A stretch of 64,000 nt of DNA from an uncultured cyanobacterium (GCA_903848645.1 CAINGU010000040.1:62001-126000), one strand, 5' to 3'; positions 1 to 9,156 are shown, numbered from the stretch's first letter. Translations and numbers: made by a program. The notes: generated from the letters alone by a model not told the origin.

Positions 1-2
1 TT

Positions 3-125
3 ATTACTTTAGAATTAACAGAATATCAAGGTTTGGGAATTCCTTCTACCGTTGCTAAATGGACAGGGAACAATTGGCAGATTTTAAGACAAGGTAGTAT
101 TAAATTGGATAATTCAAAATCATGA
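3..125 (+). CDS. C-terminal end of an unrecognised protein (partial)
   Basis: An open frame runs in from the left edge for 40 codons and stops with TGA at 123-125. The visible peptide contains the string EYQGLGIPSTVAKWTG and ends LDNSKS. The stop overlaps the start of the next gene in an ATGA arrangement, so the two are probably translationally coupled and share an operon. I do not recognise the family from so short a piece. No function is assigned. Confidence 0.6.
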   Translation: MTLELTEYQGLGIPSTVAKWTGNNWQILRQGSIKLDNSKS

Positions 126-1048
126 ATTTTAGTAACTGGTTATATTTAGGAATAGGAATAGGAGTAGGAATAGGTTTTTATAAATTATTTCTCCAGTCTT
201 CTAAATCTGCGCCCATTCCTTCCCCAGATGCTCCACAACATCAAGAAACTGAACTTTTACAGGAATTGAAGCAAACTCAATTAGCTTACCTTAAAGCGCG
301 AGAAATAAGTCAGTTTAAAGCGGGTTTTTTAGCACGAACTAGCCATGAATTGCGATCGCCATTAGGTAGTTTAATTGGATTACATCAATTAATTTTGGCA
401 GATTTATGTGAAAATCCCCAAGAAGAGCGGGAATTTATCGGACAAGCTCACGAAAAAGCTCTAAAGTTACTAAAACTAATTGATGAAATTCTGAGTGTTT
501 CTAAAATCGAATCTGGTAGGAATAAATTAGATATTGAAACTTTGCAATTAGATGAATTTTTACAGGAAATTTATAACTTAACTTATTTACTAGCAGCCAA
601 TCGCAATTATCCCTTTACCCTATCACCACCAAACCCAGAAATTTGTATTTTGGCAGATTCCCGTTGGCTCAAACAAGTATTAATAAGTTTGATAGATACG
701 ACAATTACTCAAATGGAAGAAGGTAATATTTATCTTTCTAGCAATCTACCATCTACAGGTAATTATGTGAACATCTGGTTAGATGTACCAATTCACGCTG
801 TAATTACAAGTGAATCTATAGATTTAATAATATCTGAAAAACAGACAACTCAGAAAAATATAGTTCTGTCAGCAGGAATGAAACTTTCACTTAATCAAAG
901 TTTAGTAGAATTGATGGGAGGAAAATTAGAAATTTTGCCTTTCCCCACCAACGAAGAGGAAACACCACGGTTAACTAGATTGCAAATATCTATCCCTTTA
1001 ACAATTCCTGAACATGAATCTCTCCATTCGGTAGAGAATCAAAATTAG
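122..1048 (+). CDS. Histidine-kinase-like protein with a degenerate ATPase domain
   Basis: 308 aa. One hydrophobic N-terminal segment (about residues 6-24) suggests a membrane anchor. It is followed by a HisKA dimerisation domain with a clear H-box (SHELRSPLGS, His75), so the phospho-accepting histidine is present. The following region resembles an HATPase_c fold, but the usual Asn of the N-box is replaced (LIDTTITQ) and no GxGLGL-type G2 box is visible (GMKLSLNQSLVELMGG occupies its place). Known: kinases lacking these boxes usually cannot bind ATP normally. Inferred: it may be phosphorylated in trans, act as a phosphotransfer or scaffold protein, or be a pseudokinase. Its start overlaps the previous stop (ATGA) and its 3' end overlaps the convergent GNAT gene by 59 bp. 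Confidence 0.75.
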   Translation: MNFSNWLYLGIGIGVGIGFYKLFLQSSKSAPIPSPDAPQHQETELLQELKQTQLAYLKAREISQFKAGFLARTSHELRSPLGSLIGLHQLILADLCENPQEEREFIGQAHEKALKLLKLIDEILSVSKIESGRNKLDIETLQLDEFLQEIYNLTYLLAANRNYPFTLSPPNPEICILADSRWLKQVLISLIDTTITQMEEGNIYLSSNLPSTGNYVNIWLDVPIHAVITSESIDLIISEKQTTQKNIVLSAGMKLSLNQSLVELMGGKLEILPFPTNEEETPRLTRLQISIPLTIPEHESLHSVENQN

Positions 1049-1460
1049 ACTGATTAGATAAAACCATTGTCGTTGTGTTATTTACTTGAAAACCAATCTT
1101 TTCATAAAATTCCTGTTGATGAGTAGTCATCAAGTATACACGCTCTACCTTTTGCATTCGAGGATGACTTAAAACAGTTTCTACCAATTTGCTACCCAGT
1201 CCATTACCTTGATAATCTGGATGAATGACAACATCCCAAATTGTAGCGCGATAGATGCCATCAGAAGTCGCTCTCGCAAAGCCAATTAATAATTCCCTAT
1301 CCCAGACAGAAATTACAGGTTCACTATTAGCAATCGCTATACTCCAATCCTTAATACTTCGTCCTTTTGCCCAAAAAGCAGCCAGATTAAATAGTTCTTG
1401 GAGTTGGTAAAGATCAATATCCGCATGACTTTGGCTAAATTGAATCCGAGAATATTTCAT
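990..1460 (-). CDS. GNAT-family N-acetyltransferase
   Basis: 156 aa, the normal length for a single-domain GNAT. Motif A, which binds the acetyl-CoA pyrophosphate, is visible as HPDYQGNGLGSKLV (QGNGLG about residues 84-89), preceded by the beta-strand TIWDVVIHP. The motif B region is YEKIGF. It resembles the cyanobacterial/plastid GNAT group that includes serotonin- or protein-acetylating enzymes, but the substrate cannot be read from sequence. It converges on the kinase-like gene, sharing 59 bp of 3' coding sequence. The start MKYSRIQF is the only ATG with a full domain. Confidence 0.85.
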   Translation of the reverse strand: MKYSRIQFSQSHADIDLYQLQELFNLAAFWAKGRSIKDWSIAIANSEPVISVWDRELLIGFARATSDGIYRATIWDVVIHPDYQGNGLGSKLVETVLSHPRMQKVERVYLMTTHQQEFYEKIGFQVNNTTTMVLSNQSNFDSLPNGEIHVQELLKG

Positions 1461-1599
1461 CTATAGACACCTAATTATCCTAGTATCTTCGCTTCTGTTA
1501 TGACATATTTTCCTAAAAATTACTAAATCTGTATATGTATATGCAACGGTTCAATTAAAAATTAAGAATTAAAAATTAAAAAACTCATTTTTATTCACT

Positions 1600-1634
1600 G
1601 TTCCCCGTTCCTTGTTCCTTGTTCCCTGTTCATT
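1600..1634. repeat. Heptamer tandem repeat (GTTCCTT type)
   Basis: Five consecutive 7-base units based on GTTCCTT/GTTCCCC/GTTCATT. The array runs into the stop codon of the following minus-strand gene (stop at 1630-1632). It is the complement class of the CAGGGAA array near 42.3 kb. Confidence 0.7.
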
Positions 1635-2019
1635 GACAAACCCACTTCCATAAAGGGTGAGAAGATCCTTGCTGACGAATGCGATAAACTTGCTTTTGTA
1701 AATGTTCCTGTTCTGATAACGGTAATCCCCAAATAATATTACGACTTTGCCAGACCAAAACAGAAGCTGTCACACTTATGCACAAACTTAAACCAAGAGT
1801 GGACAGAGGATGAAAAATTAGTGCATATCGTAATCCTACCCAGGTAAAATATTGTTGTAGCAAATAAATTTCAGTCCGTAAATCCCACAGACAAAAAGGC
1901 GCAATAGTTAGCCACAAAAATCCGGCAAATAACCATCTACCGTATACTGTTAGCCTATGTAGCTTTTGGATTTGTTGAGCAAAATTAGGGTCTAATCCCA
2001 ATTCTTCGGATTTATCCAT
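1630..2019 (-). CDS. Small conserved membrane protein, unknown function
   Basis: 129 aa. Two hydrophobic stretches are visible (about residues 28-47, GRWLFAGFLWLTIAPFCLW, and 64-90, ALIFHPLSTLGLSLCISVTA), flanked by a charged N-terminus and a basic C-terminus ending WKWVCQ. I do not recognise a named domain; it looks like a cyanobacterial conserved hypothetical. It lies downstream of secF on the same strand, separated by a strong hairpin, so it need not be co-transcribed. The stop codon lies inside a heptamer repeat, so the last residues could be repeat-derived. Confidence 0.6.
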   Translation of the reverse strand: MDKSEELGLDPNFAQQIQKLHRLTVYGRWLFAGFLWLTIAPFCLWDLRTEIYLLQQYFTWVGLRYALIFHPLSTLGLSLCISVTASVLVWQSRNIIWGLPLSEQEHLQKQVYRIRQQGSSHPLWKWVCQ

Positions 2020-2058
2020 AGGAGAGGTATAGCTTATGCCTACAAAAAACTTTAAAAT

Positions 2059-2087
2059 CTCGTTCCCAGCCGGAGGCTGGGAACGAG
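2059..2087. repeat. Perfect 13-bp inverted repeat hairpin downstream of secF
   Basis: Arms CTCGTTCCCAGCC (2059-2071) and its exact complement (2075-2087) flank a 3-base loop. It sits just beyond the secF stop and may act as a transcription terminator or mRNA 3'-end stabiliser, although no clear U-tract follows. This palindrome type is dispersed in Nostocales genomes. Confidence 0.8.
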
Positions 2088-2093
2088 GTAAAT

Positions 2094-3062
2094 TTAACTA
2101 TTTTGAGAACTGACAGCATTTTCAACTGGGTAATTTTCACTGCGTTCTCGCCACCAGATCAGAAGTGTACTGGCAATGAAAATACTAGAATAAGCCCCCA
2201 TTGTAAAGCCCACAATTAAAGCTAGAGAGAAATTATGAAGTGTTTCCCCACCAAATAGGAAGATAGCAGATAATGTCAATAAAACTGTTAAAGTTGTATT
2301 GATTGACCTAGACAAAGTTTGGTTAACCGCATCATCAACAACATGAGCAATTGGCTGTTCGGGATGAAGTTTAATAGTTTCCCGAATCCGGTCATAGATC
2401 ACAACAGTATCATTGACCGAGAAACCTGTGATAGTTAGCAAAGCCACAATAAAAAGACTATCTACTTCAACACCGAAAACTAAACCTAAAATTGAGAAAA
2501 CACCAGTTGTAATCAAAATATCGTGAAACAACGCCACAATCGCAAATACGGCATAATCCCACTGAAACCGGAAAGCCATGTAAATAGTAATCCCGACAAA
2601 GGAAACTATCAAAGCTAAAACCCCAGAAGTAAATAACTCCTTTCCTAAAGTTGCACCCACGGAGTCATCTTGATTTTTTTTCGGGTCGAAAACGCCGATT
2701 TTTTCAGTTAAGGCAGTTTGCAAATTACTCCGCTGTTCTGTTTCCAGATTTTTAGTGCGAATAGTAATACCATTTTCTTTGCCATTTTCAGAGATTAATT
2801 GGATGCTACTATCTCCAAGTCCCTGGGATTTAGCCACTTCTCGCACAACGTTGATATCTATTGGCTGGTCACAGTTACCAGGTTTTTCACAATCTCGAAC
2901 AAATTGCAACCTTGTTCCCCCGATAAAATCCAAGCTAGGACGCAGAGGTGCTTTGATACTAGGATTGAAGGAAGATATCACCATGGAAATGATCCCGCTG
3001 AGGATAATAGCAGCGGAAATAGTCCACCATGTCCCCCTGGCTTTGTTAATATCTAATCTCAT
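2094..3062 (-). CDS. secF: Protein translocase subunit SecF
   Basis: 322 aa. SecF works with SecD as a proton-driven motor that helps complete export of proteins through SecYEG across the plasma or thylakoid membrane. Visible: N-terminal TM, the periplasmic start [10 protein letters not shown], then a cluster of TM segments with the SecD/SecF export-membrane core ([37 protein letters not shown]). Length is normal for a cyanobacterial SecF. The start overlaps the stop of secD by 4 bp, so the pair is translationally coupled. The gene order pdhB-secD-secF is conserved among cyanobacteria. Confidence 0.97.
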   Translation of the reverse strand: MRLDINKARGTWWTISAAIILSGIISMVISSFNPSIKAPLRPSLDFIGGTRLQFVRDCEKPGNCDQPIDINVVREVAKSQGLGDSSIQLISENGKENGITIRTKNLETEQRSNLQTALTEKIGVFDPKKNQDDSVGATLGKELFTSGVLALIVSFVGITIYMAFRFQWDYAVFAIVALFHDILITTGVFSILGLVFGVEVDSLFIVALLTITGFSVNDTVVIYDRIRETIKLHPEQPIAHVVDDAVNQTLSRSINTTLTVLLTLSAIFLFGGETLHNFSLALIVGFTMGAYSSIFIASTLLIWWRERSENYPVENAVSSQNS

Positions 3063-4492
3063 TGTGCCACTCCTGTCTTATTCGCTACTGGCACATTAGG
3101 AGCATAAAGGTTTGTGTTCCGCAAAGAGGGAATGGAAATAACTAAAAACATCAATGTGCGACTACAAGTAATTGCGGTAAACATACTCACCCCTACTCCT
3201 AAAGCTAAGGTAAGAGCAAAACCTTTGACCAATCCTGAACCTAACCAAAACAATGCAGCACAAGCAATCCAGGTAGTAACGTTACTATCTAAAATGCTAG
3301 AAAAGGCGCGGTAAAAACCGGATTCTACGGAACGATATAAAGATTTACCTGATTGTAATTCTTCCCTTGTGCGTTCAAAAATCAAGACGTTAGCATCAAC
3401 CGCCATACCAATACTGAGAATAAAACCCGCAATTCCCGGTAAAGTGAGGGTGACACTCAGTAAACAGAAAGCCGCCCAAGTCAGTAGGGAGTAAATCAAT
3501 AGTGATATATTCGCTATCATTCCTGGTAATCTATAGTACCACACCATAAATATTAATACTAAAGTCAGACCACCAATACCAGCGTAGATACTTCTTTGAA
3601 TACTATCTTTTCCTAAAGTAGCTCCTACGGTTCTTCTCTCCGCAATTTCCACAGGAACGGGTAATGCCCCACCACGTAACTGTACCCCTAAATCATTAGC
3701 CTCTTGGGCTTGAAAACGACCTGTAATAATCGCCGCACCGCCAGTAATCCCAGTGGTAGCGTGTTCTACACCTACGGTAGGTGAACTGATGACTTCATTA
3801 TCTAGGAAAATACCGATACTCCGACCAGTTCCAGCCAGGTCTTTTGTGAGTCCGGCAAAGAGTTCACCACCTTTTTGATCAAAACGGATAGCCACATTCC
3901 AGTTAGTGCCTTGATTGGGTTCGCCGTAGGCATCCTTGAGATATTTACCTGTTAGGGGTGGATTCGTACTTTCAAACAATTCGGCGATCGCTTGATTGGT
4001 TTTGTCAAACTCTTGCTTATTTTTAGCAATTGCTGCTTGATCTGCGTTCTTTTTCAACTCTTCGCGCTTGGTTTTCAGGTCATTTTTTGTTACCTGAAGC
4101 GCGAAAAGTTGAGTTTCTGTATTCGGTTTTTGGATACGGAACTCTAACTGCGCTGTACCACCTAATACCCGTTCTGCTTGTTCTGGATCATTGACACCAG
4201 GTAGTTGCACGGAAATCTTATCTGTACCGATAGTTTGAATTACTGGTTCGGAAACACCAAGACCATTAATCCGCCCTTCGACTACTTTTTTTACAGCTTC
4301 TAATTCTCTTTCAGTGATTTTAGGAATTTCCGCCGTTGGTTTCACCTGAATTGTAAGCTGTGAACCGCCTCGTAAGTCTAATCCCAAGGGGACAGGAATT
4401 GTCACAATCACCGTAATAGCGGCGATGACCAAAAATATAATTAACGCTAATAGCGATCGCTGTTTTTGCATACCATCACTCACAACTGACAA
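3059..4492 (-). CDS. secD: Protein translocase subunit SecD
   Basis: 477 aa. Membrane component of the Sec accessory complex. After the first TM comes the hallmark [12 protein letters not shown] large periplasmic P1 region follows (about residues 50-290), containing [13 protein letters not shown]. Five further TMs close the protein, with [18 protein letters not shown], the conserved Asp/Arg region involved in proton coupling. An internal start at Met8 (MQKQRSLL) is equally plausible and would remove seven residues. It overlaps secF by 4 bp and lies 106 bp after pdhB, with heptamer repeats in the gap. Confidence 0.97.
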   Translation of the reverse strand: MSVVSDGMQKQRSLLALIIFLVIAAITVIVTIPVPLGLDLRGGSQLTIQVKPTAEIPKITERELEAVKKVVEGRINGLGVSEPVIQTIGTDKISVQLPGVNDPEQAERVLGGTAQLEFRIQKPNTETQLFALQVTKNDLKTKREELKKNADQAAIAKNKQEFDKTNQAIAELFESTNPPLTGKYLKDAYGEPNQGTNWNVAIRFDQKGGELFAGLTKDLAGTGRSIGIFLDNEVISSPTVGVEHATTGITGGAAIITGRFQAQEANDLGVQLRGGALPVPVEIAERRTVGATLGKDSIQRSIYAGIGGLTLVLIFMVWYYRLPGMIANISLLIYSLLTWAAFCLLSVTLTLPGIAGFILSIGMAVDANVLIFERTREELQSGKSLYRSVESGFYRAFSSILDSNVTTWIACAALFWLGSGLVKGFALTLALGVGVSMFTAITCSRTLMFLVISIPSLRNTNLYAPNVPVANKTGVAQ

Positions 4493-4546
4493 AGGTTATA
4501 ATAACGTTCTTTTTGCCAGTTGTGAGGAGAAGTTTGCGGTGGTCAT

Positions 4547-4597
4547 GGGTAATTGGTAATTGGTAATTGGAAAAAACTATTACCCATTACCCAATTT
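4547..4597. repeat. TAATTGG heptamers with a complementary arm
   Basis: Three units of TAATTGG (4550-4570) are followed by the reverse-complement style ATTACCCATTACCCAATT (4578-4596), so the block can fold as a hairpin in the pdhB-secD spacer. It may serve as an intercistronic RNA structure. Confidence 0.65.
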
Positions 4598-4598
4598 C

Positions 4599-5582
4599 CT
4601 AAACTCGCAAAGCCACCATTTTCTGGACTGCTTCGACAATTTGCTCTGGTTGGATAATCGTGAGACGCTCAAGATTACCATTGTAAGGTGTGGGGATATC
4701 TTGAGAAGAAAGCCGCAACACAGGTGCGTCTAATTCATCAAATAAGCGGTCATTAATGGAAGCAACTAATTCTGCACCAATACCACCGGTTCTCATACAC
4801 TCTTCCACAACAATCACCCGGTGAGTTTTGCGAATTGATGCGCCAATAGTTTCAAAATCAAGAGGTTTCAGGGAAATTAAGTCAATAACTTCTGGATCAT
4901 AACCTTGTTTTTCCAAAGATTTCACAGCTTGCAGGACATGATACCGCATCCGCGAATAAGTGAGAATTGTCACATCTTTACCTTGACGGACAACTTCAGC
5001 TTTATCTAGGGGTAGCACATATTCTGTTTCTGGCAGGTCTTCTTTTAAGTTATAAAGTAAAACGTGTTCAAAAAATAACACTGGGTTATCATCGCGGATA
5101 GCTGCCTTCAGTAATCCTTTAGCGTTGTATGGTGTGGAACAAGCCACAATTTTTAAACCGGGAACAGCTTGGAAATAAGCTTCGAGACGTTGGGAATGTT
5201 CCGCACCAAGCTGTCTACCCACACCCCCAGGACCACGAATCACCATGGGGATTTTAAAGTTACCACCGGAAGTGTAGCGTAACATCCCCGCATTATTAGA
5301 AATTTGGTTGAAGGCCAGGAGCAGAAAGCCCATATTCATGCCTTCAATAATCGGTCTTAACCCAGTCATAGCCGCCCCTACAGCTATCCCAGTAAAGCTA
5401 TTTTCAGCAATGGGGGTATCTAAAACTCGCAAATCACCATATTTTTGGTGTAAATCTTTAGTAACCTTATAAGAACCGCCGTAGTGTCCTACGTCTTCAC
5501 CCAGAATAAATACGCTAGAATCGCGGGACATTTCTTCGTCAATAGCTTCCCGCAGGGCGTTGAAAAATAGTGTTTCTGCCAT
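4599..5582 (-). CDS. pdhB: Pyruvate dehydrogenase E1 component, beta subunit
   Basis: 327 aa. With PdhA it forms the thiamine-diphosphate E1 of the pyruvate dehydrogenase complex, converting pyruvate to acetyl-CoA. Visible: the transketolase pyrimidine-binding domain starting [10 protein letters not shown], with [22 protein letters not shown] and [18 protein letters not shown], then the C-terminal transketolase domain ([15 protein letters not shown]). Length matches the family. It is the promoter-proximal gene of the run pdhB-secD-secF on the minus strand. Confidence 0.97.
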   Translation of the reverse strand: MAETLFFNALREAIDEEMSRDSSVFILGEDVGHYGGSYKVTKDLHQKYGDLRVLDTPIAENSFTGIAVGAAMTGLRPIIEGMNMGFLLLAFNQISNNAGMLRYTSGGNFKIPMVIRGPGGVGRQLGAEHSQRLEAYFQAVPGLKIVACSTPYNAKGLLKAAIRDDNPVLFFEHVLLYNLKEDLPETEYVLPLDKAEVVRQGKDVTILTYSRMRYHVLQAVKSLEKQGYDPEVIDLISLKPLDFETIGASIRKTHRVIVVEECMRTGGIGAELVASINDRLFDELDAPVLRLSSQDIPTPYNGNLERLTIIQPEQIVEAVQKMVALRV

Positions 5583-5834
5583 TTAGACCTTTATCGCAAT
5601 TTATCGTTATAGAATTTTATCGTGCCATTGTCCCGAATACAGTCAGCGATCGCACTCTTGTTGAGAACATGGGATAATTTTCTTTATAATCCACTTTAAG
5701 CACGTAGCGGTAGAAAATTCATGATATCTGACCTGAAGAATAATTGCACGCAAAAATCACAAAGGTTGGTTAAACTGGAGTAAAATACAAACAACATCTT
5801 TATATCCCATTGTCAAGCTAAGAGCATAAATAAA

Positions 5835-6299
5835 ATGCTGACACTAGAGCGCGACGTTTCTCAATTAATCGCAGATTTACCAAAGCAGATAGACTGCAAA
5901 CCTCAAGCCCACACAACAAAAATATATCTTGATTTCGGAAATTTATTTCTGCAAATTAGCCAAAAGTTCCAAGAAAGAGCAAATCAAATTGAAACCGACT
6001 GGGATTACTATACCAGCACTGTGTTATCAGAGAATCTGGAAAATGAATTAAGCAACATTGAAGAATTGACAAAACAATTAACTTCAATAGAGTCAACTAT
6101 CAAAGAAAAACAGCAATTTGTAAACCTGACTATTCAAAAAGGCTTAAATGCGTTGACAGAAGCTCTCAAACATTATCAAGATGTAATTCTTGACACAGTG
6201 GAATCTGCGGAAATAACAGATGAAGTCAGAGAATTACGGTCAAAACCCTTGGAAAAGAGTAGAATTGAGGAAGCAAAAGAAATTTTGTCTTTCCTTTAG
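5835..6299 (+). CDS. Coiled-coil protein of unknown function upstream of a PIN gene
   Basis: 154 aa, strongly helical and charged. Residues about 70-115 read as a coiled coil (NELSNIEELTKQLTSIES...). No signal peptide, membrane segment or known motif is seen. It is followed 82 bp later by a PIN-domain gene on the same strand, which makes an antitoxin or PIN-associated role conceivable, but the sequence does not resemble RHH, AbrB or Phd antitoxins. The preceding 250-bp spacer has a TATAAT-like hexamer at about 5686. Function unknown. Confidence 0.6.
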   Translation: MLTLERDVSQLIADLPKQIDCKPQAHTTKIYLDFGNLFLQISQKFQERANQIETDWDYYTSTVLSENLENELSNIEELTKQLTSIESTIKEKQQFVNLTIQKGLNALTEALKHYQDVILDTVESAEITDEVRELRSKPLEKSRIEEAKEILSFL

Positions 6300-6381
6300 T
6301 GTTCAGAATAAGACGTATCAAGTTCTTTTATTCTGACATGAGGTTAGATAGCTATGAAAACCGTAAAATATTCTACTTCTA

Positions 6382-6846
6382 ATGGAAACCAAGGTTAGGG
6401 CTGTAATTGATACCTCTGTTTATCTAGCATCTTTTAAATCAAGAAGTACAACAAGCGCCCCCGTAAAAGTTATAGATAACTTACGCGAGGGCAATTTTTT
6501 GGCTATTGTAAGCCCTCAAATATTTTTAGAAACTGAAGATGTTGCTACTAGACTAAAACATGGTTTTACCCAAGATTATGTTCGGAATTTTTTTAGTGGC
6601 ATAAAATCAAATATAATCATAATATCGGGTGATTACACTTGCTACAAATTAGATGATATAGATATAAAAGATAATATGATATTAGCCGCAGCTTTAGAAA
6701 GTAAAGCTGATTACATCATAAGTTTAGACAGAGAACACTTATTACCTTTAAAAAATTACCAAGAAATACAAATAGTCAATCCACATCAGTTTTTAAAGGA
6801 ATTTAGGGCTTACGGAGTTATTAGAGCTTTTGGAGGAGTTATTTAA
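6382..6846 (+). CDS. PIN-domain putative toxin (COG1569-type)
   Basis: 154 aa. PIN ribonucleases use a cluster of acidic residues to bind metal and cleave RNA. Visible: the first acidic residue in AVIDTSVYLAS (about residue 10), a mid-protein acidic position in IFLETEDVATRL, and the C-terminal IKDNMILAAALESKADYIISLDREHLL, typical of the COG1569 PIN family often annotated as a toxin component. The stop overlaps the next gene's ATG by one base (TAATG), so the two are coupled. No classical antitoxin is upstream; the coiled-coil gene at 5835 occupies that place. Confidence 0.8.
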   Translation: METKVRAVIDTSVYLASFKSRSTTSAPVKVIDNLREGNFLAIVSPQIFLETEDVATRLKHGFTQDYVRNFFSGIKSNIIIISGDYTCYKLDDIDIKDNMILAAALESKADYIISLDREHLLPLKNYQEIQIVNPHQFLKEFRAYGVIRAFGGVI

Positions 6847-7142
6847 TGCTGACTATAGATTTACAATCAATTTTAACCTCAATTCCCAATGAAGTGAATT
6901 GGCAAGATATCGTACAATTTAAAAAATTAGATGAACGTGTTGCTATAGCTAATGAAATTTGTGCAAATCTTATTGGTGTGAATGAAGGTTATATTGAATG
7001 GTGTCCCGATAATGAGCCACCAACCCAGTTAGAAACCTTGCTTTGGTGGTGGGTTATTCGTCCTGATTTGGGAGCGGCTATTGCTAGTGAAGCACCTCAA
7101 GAGCTAAAAGAAATCATCAGTCAGTATATCCTTAATTTATGA
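6846..7142 (+). CDS. Small acidic protein coupled to the PIN gene
   Basis: 98 aa, no recognised domain. It is acidic, contains EWCPDNEPPTQLETLLWWW and a C-terminal helix (APQELKEIISQYILNL), and has no membrane segment. Its ATG overlaps the PIN gene stop by one base, a strong sign of co-translation. It is a candidate antitoxin or regulator on position alone. Confidence 0.55.
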   Translation: MLTIDLQSILTSIPNEVNWQDIVQFKKLDERVAIANEICANLIGVNEGYIEWCPDNEPPTQLETLLWWWVIRPDLGAAIASEAPQELKEIISQYILNL

Positions 7143-7145
7143 ATA

Positions 7146-7187
7146 ATTGTCAGAATCAGGATTTCCAGGATTTAAGGATGAACAGGT
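7146..7187. repeat. Dispersed repeat (TGTCAGAATCAGGAT type), copy 1
   Basis: About 40 bp beginning ATTGTCAGAATCAGGAT and ending near ATGAACAGG, closely similar to 62199-62243. Both copies follow directly after a plus-strand stop codon. Confidence 0.7.
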
Positions 7188-7303
7188 CTAGGAGGGAAAG
7201 TTTGTAATAAATTAATGTAGCTTGGTGCTTTATCCGAAGTCTTAATCATAATTTCTACCTTAACACCCGTTACAGCCGGTGACGCTTTTATTAATAGCTC
7301 CAC
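7172..7303 (-). pseudogene. Possible coding remnant (43 codons) beside the hemB fragment
   Basis: A minus-strand open frame from a GTG at 7303 to TAA at 7172 reads like real protein (contains SPAVTGVKVEIM and INLLQTFPPRP) but has no recognisable family, no ATG, and ends inside a dispersed repeat. It may be a leftover of a gene broken when the toxin-antitoxin segment arrived. Low confidence. Confidence 0.2.
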
Positions 7304-7345
7304 CGAGCCACATCCTTAGCGTGGTAAATCAAAATCAAATCAGTA
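7285..7345 (-). pseudogene. Decayed duplicate of the hemB 3' end
   Basis: Positions 7311-7343 match the hemB terminus at 8196-8228 in 32 of 33 bases. Read on the minus strand it encodes DLILIYHAKDVARW followed by its own stop, against [15 protein letters not shown] in intact hemB. The match stops where the vapC-like gene begins. It therefore looks like the old or donor 3' end of hemB, left on the far side of the inserted vapBC-like pair. Confidence 0.75.
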
Positions 7346-7369
7346 GAGGTTTTAACACTGAATTAGAGG

Positions 7370-7789
7370 CTACAGTTCCAACCAGTTCTCAATTTTTAAG
7401 TTTTGAAAATTGGAGTAATCTGCAACATTATTTGTTACCAAAGTCAAATCATTTACCTGAGCAATTGCCGCAATTTGTCCATCTGCATAAGCTGGAGTTT
7501 TACCGATTGCTGTTAATCTTGATCGCTCCTTAGCAAACCACTCAGCAGCAGCAATATCATAGGGAAGAATGGGAATTTTTTGTTTAATTTCTCTCTGTAA
7601 ATAGACCTCAATTATCTGGCGTTTATTTGATTCAATTGGTAAGCGATAACAGCCAAATAAAAGTTCGTGTAATACAACAGTAGCCGTAGTAATATCACTA
7701 GAATATTGTTGTAGCATCCTGATAACAACTGGATTGGGGCGGGAGCGTAACGGTTCTGAGAGAATATTAGTATCTAAAAGGAAGAGCAT
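7370..7789 (-). CDS. VapC-like PIN-domain toxin
   Basis: 139 aa. PIN-fold endoribonuclease of the VapC/FitB type: starts LFLLDTNILSEPLR with the first catalytic Asp, has ATVVLHELLFG with the conserved Glu, and PAYADGQIAAIAQVNDLTLVTNNVADYSNF with the later acidic residues and the (T/N)NxxDF-like end. VapC toxins cut tRNA or rRNA and are held inactive by a cognate antitoxin. The antitoxin gene ends 4 bp upstream on the same strand. The pair is flanked by hemB on one side and a duplicate of the hemB 3' end on the other. Confidence 0.9.
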   Translation of the reverse strand: MLFLLDTNILSEPLRSRPNPVVIRMLQQYSSDITTATVVLHELLFGCYRLPIESNKRQIIEVYLQREIKQKIPILPYDIAAAEWFAKERSRLTAIGKTPAYADGQIAAIAQVNDLTLVTNNVADYSNFQNLKIENWLEL

Positions 7790-7793
7790 AAAA

Positions 7794-8069
7794 CTAAAAT
7801 ACTACCTCTCTTCCAGGTGATTTATCACGCACCCCCGCAAAAATTTCATCGGGGTTAATTTCCGCCGACTCTACATTATATTCCTGACGAAATCGTTCTA
7901 TAGATTCCCCAAAACTTGGTATTTTATTTAATAATCTTTCATATTCAGCGGTAGAAATAATCACAGCAATTTGTTTACCTGCTTGGGTAATTTCGATTTG
8001 TTCACCTTGTTCAACTTCCTGAATCATTTTATTAAAGTTGACGGGAATTTGTTCAATTGAATATTGCAT
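7794..8069 (-). CDS. Phd/YefM-family antitoxin
   Basis: 91 aa from the ATG at 8069. The sequence starts MQYSIEQIPVNFNKMIQEVEQGEQIEITQAG, with KQIAVIISTAEYERLL, the usual Phd/YefM N-terminal DNA-binding fold; the C-terminal tail would cover the toxin. An upstream in-frame start at 8198 exists, but it would overlap the end of hemB and translate a dispersed repeat, so the shorter start is preferred. Known: such antitoxins repress their own operon. The gene for the VapC-like toxin starts 4 bp after the stop. Confidence 0.88.
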   Translation of the reverse strand: MQYSIEQIPVNFNKMIQEVEQGEQIEITQAGKQIAVIISTAEYERLLNKIPSFGESIERFRQEYNVESAEINPDEIFAGVRDKSPGREVVF

Positions 8070-8136
8070 AAGACATAAAAAATTATCCTGTACTTTATCC
8101 AAAATACCAAAAATCTCACGCCCAAACACAAAAACC

Positions 8137-8166
8137 CTCTCCGTGCCTCTGCGCCTCTGCGTGAGA
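8137..8166. repeat. Dispersed CACGCAGAGGCGCAGAGG-type repeat
   Basis: Complement orientation (CCTCTGCGCCTCTGCGTGAG) between the antitoxin gene and hemB. Related copies lie near 16889, 19597, 46775, 47872, 50919 and 52370, nearly all just next to a stop or start codon. Confidence 0.7.
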
Positions 8167-8178
8167 TAATATCCTAAC

Positions 8179-9156
8179 CTACAACCACCTAGCTGCATCC
8201 TTAGCGTGGTAAGTCAAAATCAAATCAGCACCAGCCCGTTTAAAACCAGTCAAAGTTTCCATGACAACGCGCTGCTCATCAATCCAACCATTTAAAGCCG
8301 CAGCTTTCACCATTGCATATTCACCGGATACATTGTAAGCCGCCACAGGTAAATTAGTAGCTTCCTTAACGCGCCAGATAATATCCATATATGCCAAAGC
8401 TGGTTTTACCATCAGCATATCAGCACCTTCAGCAATATCTAACTCAATTTCTTTCAGCGCTTCCCTAGCATTACCGGGGTCCATTTGGTAAGTGCGTCTA
8501 TCCCCAAATTGTGGTGTTGAGTCGGCTGCATCTCGAAACGGTCCATAATAAGCCGAAGCATATTTAGCAGCATAGGACATAATGGGGATATCTTCAAATC
8601 CTGCTTCATCCAAACCAGCGCGAATAGCTTGGACAAAACCATCCATCATTCCCGAAGGTGCGATAATATCTGCACCAGCTTGAGCTTGAGAAACAGCGGT
8701 TTTCTTTAATAATTCCAAAGTTGGATCATTTAAAACTCTACCTGTTAAATCACCAACTTGTAAATAACCACAATGACCATGACTTGTATATTCACACAAA
8801 CAAGTATCAGCCATGACAATTAAATCAGGAACGGCATTTTTTACTGCGGTTGCTGCTTTTTGAACAATCCCACAATCATGCCAAGCCCCGGTAGCATCTA
8901 TGTCTTTATCTGCCGGAATTCCAAATAAGATAATCGCAGGAATTCCTAAGTCATAAACTTCTTTAGCTTCCTCAACAATCTTATCTACTGAAAGTTGGTA
9001 AACACCGGGCATAGATTTGACTTCTTTGGCTATACCTTCTCCTGGTACAGCAAACAATGGATAAATCAAATCGTTAGTAGTTAAAACGGTTTCACGTACC
9101 ATACGGCGTAATTGGGTATGGCTACGGAGGCGACGGGGACGGTGGATAGGAAACAT
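8179..9156 (-). CDS. hemB: Delta-aminolevulinic acid dehydratase (porphobilinogen synthase)
   Basis: 325 aa from the chosen ATG at 9156 ([12 protein letters not shown]); an upstream frame extension to 9183 adds nine residues not typical of the family. It condenses two 5-aminolevulinate molecules to porphobilinogen for heme, chlorophyll and bilins. Visible: [15 protein letters not shown] (the Cys-rich metal-binding segment of the dehydratase), the Schiff-base lysine regions MSYAAKYAS and [10 protein letters not shown]. Length is standard. The 3' end is duplicated 850 bp downstream (7311-7343), beyond a vapBC-like pair. Confidence 0.97.
   Translation of the reverse strand: MFPIHRPRRLRSHTQLRRMVRETVLTTNDLIYPLFAVPGEGIAKEVKSMPGVYQLSVDKIVEEAKEVYDLGIPAIILFGIPADKDIDATGAWHDCGIVQKAATAVKNAVPDLIVMADTCLCEYTSHGHCGYLQVGDLTGRVLNDPTLELLKKTAVSQAQAGADIIAPSGMMDGFVQAIRAGLDEAGFEDIPIMSYAAKYASAYYGPFRDAADSTPQFGDRRTYQMDPGNAREALKEIELDIAEGADMLMVKPALAYMDIIWRVKEATNLPVAAYNVSGEYAMVKAAALNGWIDEQRVVMETLTGFKRAGADLILTYHAKDAARWL

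Noticed and set aside
7279..7533. 84-aa plus-strand frame
   Set aside because: Covers the hemB fragment and the antisense of vapC; no domain.
8070..8198. Longer start of the Phd-like antitoxin (134 aa)
   Set aside because: Would overlap the hemB stop and translate a dispersed repeat; the family starts at MQYSIEQI.
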